DNA from: Skeletonema tropicum
Taxonomy: Eukaryota > Bacillariophyta > Thalassiosirophyceae > Thalassiosirales > Thalassiosiraceae
Assembly (NCBI GenBank): GCA_037178625.1
Contig: CM074130.1
Coordinates: 1,674,001-1,738,000, forward strand
Length of the DNA: 64,000 nucleotides
Direction: 5' to 3'
Shown here: piece by piece, positions 47,082-55,663 of the stretch
Layout of the letters: the number at the start of each line of letters is the position of its first letter
Numbering within the stretch: position 1 is the first letter of the stretch
The notes under the pieces: model-generated
Database searches by the model: none
Told to the model about the DNA's origin: nothing
What the model saw: only the letters and a program-made list of their open reading frames with translations
Position numbers and translations under genes: made by a program

Positions 47082-47766
47082 TGCTTATCACTCCTCTCCT
47101 CTTGTCGAGTTGATGTATTTGTGATGTTGTGTGTGGCAAATTTTGCGGCGCAAAGTAGATTGCATAATATGTATAAATTTGTTGGATGCCAAGAGTATTG
47201 CATGCTGTTACACAAGTAATCAACTCGGCTTCTTTACATCCATCTCCATTATCCCTCTCCATTATGTCTACAGCCGCAGGATCGAATGGTACTTCGTCAT
47301 GGTTGAGACGGTAGATTTGATGGATTCTGATGGATTTTGTACAAATTTGTACTAATTCCCACGTGACTGTTCTACGTTCAGGAAGAGGTGTTGTTCACCT
47401 TTTTTACCCCTGTAGCATGCAAAACCGAGTTGGCTTTTTGACGAAATAATTTACCGATCGCGTTTGACAGTACTTTATACCGATCGCGTTTTACATATTC
47501 TCAAATATATGACGTCACTTGTTCCTCTCCTAACTTCAACGTGTCAGCTTCTCTGCTGGCAGGAAGAACATGTCGCCATCTGTGACTTTTCCGCGCAGCC
47601 ACTCATCGACTATCATGCTACGGAACACCACATGCAATTAGAAGAGTGCATAAATAATAATGAGTGGCTTGCGTATGACATTCCTCGCACGCAAATCAAT
47701 ATCTTGAATATGTGACCATTACGGACCGGCATAACCAAACCACGAACAAAATTGACCGTATAAAAT

Positions 47767-48721
47767 ATGCACACTTCAAGAGAGAAAGCGCAGCAACAGC
47801 AACCATCCTCTTCCGACGTGAACAGCAAGAGCGCTCGGAAGGGTGTTAGATGCTCATTTCTGTCTATTCGTCAAATAATTTACAAAGTCCAATGGCCGAA
47901 AGTGCGTGTAGGCGATCATATCTTCCGCGAAATAGTAGAATTACAATCATCGCGCAATCCATGCTTCGAACACTCTACTGATCCACATACTCTTCTGAGG
48001 CTTGTTCTTTCCTCTTGCAATATGCGTGAACTAAAACATGTATTGTCTGAGCTAGGATGCGTAATGGATCTATATCGCACCAGACAGGAACAATTATCTA
48101 TCGCTTACAATGTCATTTCCAATCGCAACGTTACCTGTAACGGTTCAAGCTCGGCTCAGTTCTACAAATCGGATGCAGAAAGCAAAGCTGGAATAATGAA
48201 TTATGGCCGTTGTGTAAATAACAGTCATAACTTGCAGTCGTTGGCTGCTCCAGAGTGTTCCAGCGTATTGTCTAATGGGTAAGTCTGAAAGTGTATTGTT
48301 AAGATGAGCTGAAATTGGAAGAAGCATCTTATGTGATTCAGAATTTCATGTATAAGCGAAACGCTTAACACTGCGTAAAACATTACGTAGAGTGATCGTA
48401 CGAACATAGAAAGGATCGCTCATTCATCTACATTTAAGTCGCTTTTTGCTGTGTGGTATTAACCTTCCATAGAGTTCATGCCAAAAATAAAATTGTGATG
48501 TATGCAAATTTATTTTAAACTTGAACTGGTATTGTTTCTCCCATATGAATGTCGTCATGTCAAAAACTAATCACTTATCCTTACTTATCCCTATTTTCAT
48601 TTACTTCAGCAATGGCGGTGTGACAGCGGGCAACAAAAAAGATGTTGTCGACAACAACAAGAACGAGCATGATATACCTGCAGACAAAGCAAGGCGATTG
48701 CATCTCTCCCGCTCATGTTAG
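47767..48721 (+). CDS. X2 spliced unknown protein (207 aa)
   Basis: Exons 47767-48278 and 48610-48721 join in frame. Apart from a missing codon and the end, it is the same as the 208-aa protein of X1. No family recognised. Confidence 0.5.
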
Positions 48722-49430
48722 ATGCACTAACTTTGAGCAGGCAGAAGCATTTGATGCATCATGCAAATCATGGAGATCATGCGATAATAATAATGATTAT
48801 GACGTTGTCGAGCAGGCGAGTTCTTTGTTAAAGTTAAAGCAATCATCAAAAAATTATGACATCGAACAGCAGTGCCCTAAAGAGAGCAATGGTAGTGCCG
48901 CAACTCCAGTGAATACTCATCATCCGTCTGAAACGGACATACCAGCGTCTACTCCTTCTGATGAGGAGTCAGCAGTTGACCCAACTAATCTTCCGGCATT
49001 GCTGTATCATGCTGGGGAACAACCTGCTACTGTTCGCGCATATCGCCGCTGCTCAGAAGATCGCAGTCTTGTGGGCCGCCAAACCATTCGCGATCATTTA
49101 TATGATTCTCCGTCTACCAGTAGACTTCCGCGCAGCTGTCTCGACCGCCTGTTTCATTAGTCTTCTGGTTCTACCGTGAAGGATTATCCGTGTCGTAATG
49201 CTACTTCGGTTGCTAGACTGTCAGGAGAACGTGATAATGATGGCACCGATATGGGTGTTGGTAATGTTGATAACGCCCCCTTGGAAGCAGACGATGCTGG
49301 TGTATTTCGTAGCAATAATGGCAATGCAGCTCGGCCAGTTGGAGTTGGAGAAATTCCACAGAACACAAAAGCGTCTGGAACTATTGGATCTATGTTGGGA
49401 GAGCTGTCGGAAAAGGGAATCCAACGGTGA
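48642..49430 (+). pseudogene. X2 copy of the 263-aa ORF, with a nonsense change
   Basis: Matches 12748-13539 in reverse, but a TAG at 49158-49160 replaces GAG of X1. The rest of the frame continues to 49430. Function unknown. Confidence 0.5.
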
Positions 49431-49534
49431 GTGAATGTAGAAATGTATTCTTGAATTCGAAATATAGCATGGCACTGATCAATCATCCCTCTTTACACAA
49501 ATTTGTAATCACTCCACTCCACCACTCCACTCAG

Positions 49535-50128
49535 CACGTGCCAATACCACCCTACACTCACATCTGCAACAAAGGATGCTGTACTGCCACGTTCATGCCC
49601 CTGCAAATTGCATTCGCAATCACAATACACCGCTGCCAGGGCATGGAGGCCGGGTTCGGCAAGGACGATCGATGGAATCGCATGGTGATAGATCCGTCAG
49701 ATGAGCTCTGGGAGAGAAGCCAGTGCCTTGGGACAGGATACGTTGCTACCAGCAGGGGCAAAACACTTGGTTCCAAAAATGTTATGCACCCGACGGATAG
49801 TGCGATTTATTGGACAGGGCCGAGCGTGTCTGTAGAATGGTTACACAATTGCAAGACGAACCAAGATGGCCAACTCTGCAAACTCTTCAAGAAGCGGGAC
49901 AAATGGGTCAAGTACCTTGACGGCAAGGCAGAAGAAACCAAGACAAGATACAACAAGAGAAAGCTCGACAAAATGACGAAAACGACTTACCAAAAGGCAG
50001 TGAGTGGTACTTTAATAAAGAATAGAGAGGACCTGACAAACCGCATCACCGAAATCATAACCAGCCCAAACAAAAAATGGAAAGAAGCGAAGAAAGAATA
50101 CCAATTGCCACGCGATTATTTTGCCTAG
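49535..50128 (+). CDS. X2 PIF1-like helicase C-terminal exon, first tandem unit
   Basis: Almost the same as the X1 exon (AFAITIHRCQG and GYVATSRGKTLG present). A read-through frame begins at 49427. It lacks the preceding helicase exon, so it is probably non-functional. Confidence 0.65.
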   Translation, partial: HVPIPPYTHICNKGCCTATFMPLQIAFAITIHRCQGMEAGFGKDDRWNRMVIDPSDELWERSQCLGTGYVATSRGKTLGSKNVMHPTDSAIYWTGPSVSVEWLHNCKTNQDGQLCKLFKKRDKWVKYLDGKAEETKTRYNKRKLDKMTKTTYQKAVSGTLIKNREDLTNRITEIITSPNKKWKEAKKEYQLPRDYFA

Positions 50129-50317
50129 TGGACGATACAATGCAATATTCACAACTTGCATGGAAAATAAATTTGTCTTCAAGACAAATTTATTTTCAAT
50201 CGAGCAACATGACAAATTAACGACAATCAATAAAGGATACAACAAAGCGAGAATATTTCTCGTCAGAAACGGCTGTCAGTACCGGTAGCACGGCTCAGAT
50301 GCCAATTCAAGAGCAAC

Positions 50318-51310
50318 ATGGTTGGCAATCCCACTGTGTACCAGTCGCATTTCTTCGGCAAAAAGATGTTGTACACTTTAGACGTTTCCGTTGGTGTGCA
50401 CGTGTGCCTGGAGACAGCGAACATTGATCCGAACTCTGGCCTGTACGTTGGAGCGATTGGGAAGGTGATTGACATCGTTTATGACGAGCAGCACTCCGTA
50501 GGACCAAACACAAATGGTGTTGAATCCCTCCCAAAGTATATAGTCGTTGATTTCCCATACTTCAAACCGCGGCAAGGCATTGAACCCTGGGACAAAAAGA
50601 ATCCAACGGTGAGTGAATGTAGAAATGTATTCTTGAATTCGAAATATAGCATGGCACTGATCAATCATCCCTCTTTACACAAATTTGCAATCACTCCACT
50701 CCACCACTCCACTCAGCACGTGCCAATACCACCCTACACTCACATCTGCAACAAGGGATGCTGTACTGCCACGTTCATGCCCCTGCAAATTGCATTCGCA
50801 ATCACAATACACCGCTGCCAGGGCATGGAGGCCGGGTTCGGCAAGGACAATCGATGGAATCGCATGGTGATAGATCCGTCAGATGAGCTCTGGGAGAGAA
50901 GCCAGTGCCTTGGGACAGGATACGTTGCTACCAGCAGGGGCAAAACACTTGGTTCCAAAAATGTTATGCACCCGACGGATAGTGCCATTTATTGGACAGG
51001 GTCGAGCGTGTCTGTAGAACGGTTACACAATTGCAAGACGAACCAAGATAGCCAACTCTGCAAACTCTTCAAGAAGCGGGACAAATGGGTCAAGTACCTT
51101 GACGGCAAGGCAGAAGAAACCAAGACAAGATACAACAAAAGAAAGCTTGATGAAATGACGAAAACAACTTATCAAAAGGCAGTGAGTGGTACTTTAATAA
51201 AGAATAGAGAGGACCTGACGAACCGCATCACCGAAATCATAACCAGCCCAAACAAAAAATGGAAAGAAACGAAGAAAGAATACCAATTGCCACGCGATTA
51301 TTTTGCCTAG
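50318..51310 (+). CDS. X2 PIF1-like helicase, longer C-terminal part, second tandem unit
   Basis: Exon 50318-50608 and exon 50717-51310 join in phase across a 108-nt GT-AG intron. The intron is itself open, which explains the uninterrupted 330-codon frame. The first exon adds GLYVGAIGKVIDIVYDE and LPKYIVVDFPYF, typical of the region before the last helicase motifs in PIF1 proteins. After splicing the text reads NPTHVPIPPYTH ... CCTATFMPLQIAFAITIHRCQG, closer to PIF1 proteins than the unspliced version. The Walker A/B half is missing, so the 5' exons of the helicase are lost in X2 too. Confidence 0.72.
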   Translation: MVGNPTVYQSHFFGKKMLYTLDVSVGVHVCLETANIDPNSGLYVGAIGKVIDIVYDEQHSVGPNTNGVESLPKYIVVDFPYFKPRQGIEPWDKKNPTVSECRNVFLNSKYSMALINHPSLHKFAITPLHHSTQHVPIPPYTHICNKGCCTATFMPLQIAFAITIHRCQGMEAGFGKDNRWNRMVIDPSDELWERSQCLGTGYVATSRGKTLGSKNVMHPTDSAIYWTGSSVSVERLHNCKTNQDSQLCKLFKKRDKWVKYLDGKAEETKTRYNKRKLDEMTKTTYQKAVSGTLIKNREDLTNRITEIITSPNKKWKETKKEYQLPRDYFA

Positions 51311-51446
51311 TGGACGATACAATGCGATATTCACAACTTGCATGGAAAATAAATTTGTCTTCAAGACAAATTTATTATCAATCGCGGCAACATGACAAAT
51401 TAACGACAATCAATAAAGGATACAACAAAGGGAGAATATTTCTCGT

Positions 51447-51654
51447 GATGAAGAAACATGTCACCTATAATGACAATGTACCTGTATTTCTTTCTGCAAA
51501 TGATGGTATCCTCGACAGATATAGCCAATCAATTTCTGTAAAAAGCGCATTTAAGCCAGGTACTTCTTGCTTTCTACGTAGGAACAAGTACAAATCCTAC
51601 AGCGGTATGGTCTACAGAGCCTCTACGTGTCCAGCAGGTAAACTTTCTCACTAA
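51447..51654 (+). CDS. X2 small conserved ORF (68-69 aa)
   Basis: Counterpart of 11711-11920, differing by one residue. Unknown function. Lies just before the 3' end of the element. Confidence 0.42.
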
Positions 51655-51800
51655 ACAGCTACTATACTGATTCCACCGTTAATCCTGTAGAAAAATTTTG
51701 GATGAATTTGTGACCATAAGGGGTTGGGCACCTCCCAGCCCCGTTATCGACACTTCACTGCGCTTGTTTCGACCCGGGGCCCCGAGGGCCGATCAACATC

Positions 51801-53261
51801 ATGACAAACAATAGTACAGCGTCCACGGCCACCAAACGGAGATCCACCAGTAGCGACAGGAGCTCTTCTAAGAAGACCGATAATGGCAGCCCAGCCGACA
51901 TCTCCGCCACTGTTGAATCAGCCATGAAAGGCCTCCCACCTGCCATTGCGCAGGCATGTCCAGGCCTTACAAAATCCCTCGAGACGCTTCCACCTAGATT
52001 AATTTCGGTACTCATAGCTCATCTGAAAGCTATGCGCAGCGATACTGATAAAATCAATCAGAAAGCCGCGGCCATCGATGACTTCAAAAACAAAAAAGTC
52101 ACTATCGACGGCAAAGAACACCCGTACCAACCTAATTCGATCCAACGTCAACAACCTTTGACCCTCCCTGCCATCCTAAAGAGTAATGAAGAAGCAACCG
52201 GATTGGTAGAGGAAGCAAGAAAATTGCAGCTGGAACTCAACGCTAAACTTGCGGAGAAAGCTCAACGACTTGCCGAATTAGGTCTACAAGAGTATCGCGA
52301 ACTACGCCTCCAAAAACTGTTGGAAGCATTGTTTGAGACCTCTTATGTTCTAACTGGGGTTTGGAAATACCTTAATCCAACCTCTACCCTAAGCACATCT
52401 GAGCTAGCCCTCTTAGCCTGCGTCAAGGTCTTTGATGCATCTACCGGAGACTTTAAGGGGGAAGAGCTGAAGGAACTACAACCATCGTTAACTTTAGCTG
52501 ATCTGCAAACTAAGCTCACTACCACCGCCAACAACCATCCTTTCCACGACAAAGATGTCATCCTGAACATCAACGGTATTATTAGTAATGGCTATTCCAT
52601 GGACAACGATGACCCATTCACTACCCGTATCAAGGAAACTATTGGGCCGCTCATCTATAATATTTCCATCGGTGCCTGGAAGAACATTAAGAAAGCGGAG
52701 GTGCAGAAAACAAATAATGCCGACATCGATGCTCTTTTCAAAAAGAAAGAGACCGCCAAAGCCAATGAGCGTTTAAGTGAAGCTATGGATGTCGATGGTG
52801 ATAATGAAAAACTAACTGATCGGATTAAGAGGATTGCCCGAGAGGAAATCAAAAGGGGCAAACGCAAAGAAGAAGCTAAAGAAAGAAAAAAATCTTCGGC
52901 TCGAGGCGAGCAAGCCCAGCCTCGAAAAGCCGGAAATGGGCGGAATACAAGCGATCAGTCAAGAAGCAAGAACCGCACATCATCCAAGAAACAGTCAGGC
53001 GGCTCGCGTACCAACTCAACCAAGCAGCAACAGCGCTCCATCCTAAGGAAGGCCAACCTCCGCTGGCAGAAAGAATACTCAGACAAGGAAGAAGAGGAGA
53101 ACTACACCAGCGAAGAAGAGGAGGAAGATTCCGACGACGACAGCCGCAGCAGCAAATCATCCCGACGCTCAAGAAAATCCTACCACCGGGATGGAAACCA
53201 AAGAAGCCGTCGAGGCGGATCCAACAACGCAGGACGAAGAGGAAGAGGAAGAAGGAATTAG
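51801..53261 (+). CDS. PLE ORF1, gag-like basic/coiled-coil protein (486 aa)
   Basis: Starts 10 bp from the X2 border. Ser/Thr-rich N-terminus, a coiled-coil-like region (LVEEARKLQLELNAKLAEKA, about residues 133-170), a globular middle, then a long highly charged tail: Lys/Arg (REEIKRGKRKEEAKERKK), an acidic patch (EEEEDSDDDS) and a Gly/Arg-rich end. Fits an RNA-binding ORF1 of a retroelement; no exact family assigned. The stop is inside the open RT frame, which is offset by -1, so the two may be linked by frameshifting or reinitiation. Confidence 0.65.
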   Translation: MTNNSTASTATKRRSTSSDRSSSKKTDNGSPADISATVESAMKGLPPAIAQACPGLTKSLETLPPRLISVLIAHLKAMRSDTDKINQKAAAIDDFKNKKVTIDGKEHPYQPNSIQRQQPLTLPAILKSNEEATGLVEEARKLQLELNAKLAEKAQRLAELGLQEYRELRLQKLLEALFETSYVLTGVWKYLNPTSTLSTSELALLACVKVFDASTGDFKGEELKELQPSLTLADLQTKLTTTANNHPFHDKDVILNINGIISNGYSMDNDDPFTTRIKETIGPLIYNISIGAWKNIKKAEVQKTNNADIDALFKKKETAKANERLSEAMDVDGDNEKLTDRIKRIAREEIKRGKRKEEAKERKKSSARGEQAQPRKAGNGRNTSDQSRSKNRTSSKKQSGGSRTNSTKQQQRSILRKANLRWQKEYSDKEEEENYTSEEEEEDSDDDSRSSKSSRRSRKSYHRDGNQRSRRGGSNNAGRRGRGRRN

Positions 53262-53374
53262 AAAGAGAGTACCACTTTGAACACTCTCTCCACCACCGTA
53301 CAATTAATAAAGTAAATCAATTCAGAGAAGAACAAAAAAATCTCTTTGGATTCTGTGCCGACCCAGATAAATCA

Positions 53375-55324
53375 TTGCGGTCCAACATTGACGACTACAT
53401 CCAATCCATCACCGTCCATCAATACTTATCTCAACCAATAAACGCTGCCTGCCATATCTACTACGATGGTAATCGCCCACTCCCCCTTGGACTCAAAAAG
53501 TTCTTGGGCTTGGGATTAAAGTTCTGCATCCAACATAAGCAACCAACAAACAACCTAAAACATTCAATCAGTCGCTTTGAGAATGATATCCGAAACCGAT
53601 ACGCCTTCCTTGATAAGCCTGAAAGAGAAGGAGACTACATTCCTAAACTCTACATTCCTACCGGTCATGAGTTCAAGCCTGCAAGTGTTGAAGTTGAAAC
53701 TGCTTTATCAAACTTCACCAAAGCCGTCACATCTCTTCAACGCCGCTACCGCCGTAAACGCTGTACAAATATGACTCCACTTCAATGGCGCACGATGGAT
53801 GCTCTCCAAAAAGATCATCACTTCATCGTAATCGAAGGTGATAAGAATACCGGTGCGTGTCTTCTGCGAAGAGGCTTCTACAACAAGAGCGCCTGTACTG
53901 ATCACCTCAGTAATACGAATGTGTACCAACGAATCAGCCGTCAAGAAGCAATGCAAATGAATAATATCCTCCGCTATAAAATTGCCCTCTTCTGTCAAAA
54001 ACACAAGATGTCAATGTCTAAAGCCGAGCAAGACTACCTTAAGCGCTCGCAATCTGAGAAACTGTTCCCAACAAACAAGTTTGCTCGATTCCGTATGACG
54101 CTGAAAGTGCATAAAAAGAAGCCCTACAAGTTCCGTCCAATTGTATGCTGCGCAGGTACATTCATGAACTGCCTTAGCAAGTGGGTCGACTACCATCTCC
54201 AACAACTGAAACAATTCATCCCATCGTACCTCAAAGATAGTGGCAGCCTACTCGACAGTCTCCAGTCATTCCACCGCCTTCCCTTCAATGCAAGACTATT
54301 TACAGCAGATGCGCAATCTATGTATACTAACATCGACACAGATCATGCGCTCCAAGTCATCAGCAACTGGCTCGATGAATTAGCCTCCTCCGGTAAACTA
54401 GCAAGCAATGGACTCTCCTCCTTTCCTATTGCCGCAATCAAAGAAGCTCTTTCGCTAGTCATGAAAAACAACATCTTCGAATTTGGTGATATGTACTTCA
54501 AACAACTAACTGGTACAGCAATGGGAACTAGTGCAGCATGTATGTGGGCTACAATCTACTTTGCAATCCATGAAGAATTCCTCCTTAATAAATATTCCAA
54601 TGATCTCCTCCTCTACAAGCGTTTCATCGACGATATGAAAGGAATATGGATTGGTACCAACCTACGATATGCACAATTTCAATATGATACTGATAACTTC
54701 GGATCCCTACGATGGGACTTTGAGCCCCTATCAACATCTGTTAACTTCCTCGATCTCACTATCACCATTGGACCATCGCAACAAATTCAAACACGTACAT
54801 TCCAAAAAGCCTGCAATCTCTACCAATATCTCCCGCCGCATTCAGCACACTCTCCACAAATTATGAAAGGTGTCACCTACAGTCTATTGCGTCAGTACAA
54901 GCGCCAAAACTCCCTTGAATCTGACTACATCAATCAATCTAAATTACTCTTCAAAAGACTAGTACAACGCGGCTGGGACTCACACGTCATCAAGCAGTAC
55001 ATCCTACAAGCAGATGCACGCCTACGATCTATCGAATCAAATGCAAACGCAATACAACAACCAACAAAGCCTACTCTTACCAACAAAGAATTGGCCATCC
55101 TCCACTGGACATTCCATCCAAATGATATCCCTCGTAAACTACTTCGGTGTCTCTACGACACCCACTGCAAAGAAGTCTTCGAACAAGATCTACGAATTCA
55201 GAAGTTTATTATTGCCTATCATGGAGCCCCAACGATACGATCAGCTGTGACGAAAGCAAAACTGATACAAGAACCCGGCAAAGAGGCCAGTAAGTATTTT
55301 GATGGGGAGCCCGATCCTGACTGA
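53375..55324 (+). CDS. PLE reverse transcriptase (649 aa from first near-cognate start)
   Basis: Penelope-type RT: KFRPIVCCAGTFMNCLSKWV, ARLFTADAQSMYTNIDTDH with the first catalytic Asp followed by the typical Y-T-N-I, LTGTAMGTSAACMWA, and YKRFIDDMKGIWIG with the catalytic D-D. The thumb is followed by the usual PLE C-terminal stretch (HPNDIPRKLLRCL ... IRSAVTKAKL), but the frame stops soon after, without GIY-YIG. The listed start is TTG. The frame is open upstream across the ORF1 stop, so the real N-terminus is uncertain. Would copy the element RNA at a primed target. Confidence 0.85.
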   Translation: MRSNIDDYIQSITVHQYLSQPINAACHIYYDGNRPLPLGLKKFLGLGLKFCIQHKQPTNNLKHSISRFENDIRNRYAFLDKPEREGDYIPKLYIPTGHEFKPASVEVETALSNFTKAVTSLQRRYRRKRCTNMTPLQWRTMDALQKDHHFIVIEGDKNTGACLLRRGFYNKSACTDHLSNTNVYQRISRQEAMQMNNILRYKIALFCQKHKMSMSKAEQDYLKRSQSEKLFPTNKFARFRMTLKVHKKKPYKFRPIVCCAGTFMNCLSKWVDYHLQQLKQFIPSYLKDSGSLLDSLQSFHRLPFNARLFTADAQSMYTNIDTDHALQVISNWLDELASSGKLASNGLSSFPIAAIKEALSLVMKNNIFEFGDMYFKQLTGTAMGTSAACMWATIYFAIHEEFLLNKYSNDLLLYKRFIDDMKGIWIGTNLRYAQFQYDTDNFGSLRWDFEPLSTSVNFLDLTITIGPSQQIQTRTFQKACNLYQYLPPHSAHSPQIMKGVTYSLLRQYKRQNSLESDYINQSKLLFKRLVQRGWDSHVIKQYILQADARLRSIESNANAIQQPTKPTLTNKELAILHWTFHPNDIPRKLLRCLYDTHCKEVFEQDLRIQKFIIAYHGAPTIRSAVTKAKLIQEPGKEASKYFDGEPDPD

Positions 55325-55343
55325 TCGAGCTCCCCTCCTTTTA

Positions 55344-55385
55344 CTCTCCCGAGGAGCTGCCTTCCGGCAGCTCAGCTCGGGAGAG
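55344..55385 (+). ncRNA. 18-bp RNA hairpin after the PLE RT
   Basis: CTCTCCCGAG pairs with CTCGGGAGAG (10 bp), directly stacked on GAGCTGCC/GGCAGCTC (8 bp) with loop TTCC and a 2-nt AG bulge. Smaller hairpins follow at 55400-55411, 55421-55435 and 55492-55512. They may protect or organise the 3' RNA end, an inference. Confidence 0.7.
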
Positions 55386-55515
55386 CAAAAGCTTCTCCTG
55401 TCTGAAAAGACATTGAACCGCGTCTGAAAAAGACGTTCACTTCTCCGTTCATTTCATTTTTCTCCGTTCACCATACAAAAGATTCATTAGAACAGCCCGC
55501 TCCTGGGGCTGTCTC

Positions 55516-55585
55516 ACGTTGACACTTGCCGATGAAGGTCTAACCGAAACGAGTTCATTACTCTACTCGTTCAAGTAATTAACGT
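55516..55585 (+). ncRNA. Hammerhead-ribozyme-like motif of the PLE
   Basis: Stem I is ACGTT/AACGT (55516-55520 with 55581-55585) plus ACTTG/CAAGT (55524-55528 with 55572-55576), with an internal loop GAC/AATT. The core is CCGATGA (55529-55535), one base away from the consensus CTGATGA, with one extra A at 55536. Stem II is GGT/ACC around CTA. The second core part is GAA followed by stem III ACGAGT/ACTCGT with a 10-nt loop. The expected cleavage position is after T55571. Penelope elements are known to carry hammerhead motifs, which supports the reading. The C in place of U4 may weaken catalysis. Confidence 0.68.
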
Positions 55586-55663
55586 CCTAATCTAAGTTGA
55601 AAAATATTGTATCATCACTTTCAAATCATACAGATCAACCAAATCTGTTGAGCTATCACCATC

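Larger units (their letters stand above)
39132..47415 (+). mobile_element. E2: TIR transposon in X2, itself split by Copia-2
   Basis: The right end, read on the complement, starts CTACAGGGGT then AAAAAAGGTGAA. The sequence at 45720 starts CTACAGGGGTC then AAAAAAGGTGAA. The first four bases of the left terminus remain at 39132-39135, and the rest was pushed to 45720 by Copia-2, which duplicated gctac. E2 is flanked by CATG (39128-39131 and 47416-47419), single in the empty site in X1. Net length is about 1.7 kb with one 416-codon ORF. A palindromic 4-bp target and this terminus do not match a superfamily I can name. Confidence 0.78.
49418..51446 (+). repeat. Tandem helicase-exon duplication in X2, period 1182 bp
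   Basis: Homology between the two units starts at AATCCAACGGTGAGTG (49418 and 50600) and continues through the helicase exon, the palindrome and the following 90 bp. The 50265-50599 stretch between them is unique and encodes the more N-terminal part of the helicase domain. Confidence 0.88.
37983..51791 (+). mobile_element. Element X, copy X2, interrupted by E2 and Copia-2
   Basis: Matches X1 from 37983 to 39131 and from 47416 to 51791, both ends included, with AT on each flank. The 5' hairpin GGCCC-TCG-GGGCC is at 38042-38054 and the opposite one ends at 51790. Compared with X1 it has an extra 1182-bp tandem unit containing a longer helicase exon, and the interruption at 39132-47415. It was inserted in Copia-1. 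What follows it on the right is a Penelope-like element and not the rest of Copia-1, so a second insertion or a deletion happened at this edge. Confidence 0.82.
51792..55635 (+). mobile_element. Penelope-like retroelement (PLE), no GIY-YIG endonuclease seen
   Basis: Consists of a gag-like ORF1, an RT of the Penelope type, hairpins and a hammerhead-like ribozyme motif. The left edge abuts X2. The right edge is placed where homology to the duplicate gene resumes (55636). The RT frame ends without the GIY-YIG domain of canonical Penelope elements, as in endonuclease-deficient PLEs. It is possibly 5'-truncated, since no upstream ribozyme copy is visible. Confidence 0.75.

Noticed and set aside
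51792..51830. Continuation of Copia-1 after X2
   Set aside because: Only the first few bases resemble the Copia-2 sequence at this point. The following DNA is the PLE ORF1 and no LTR follows.
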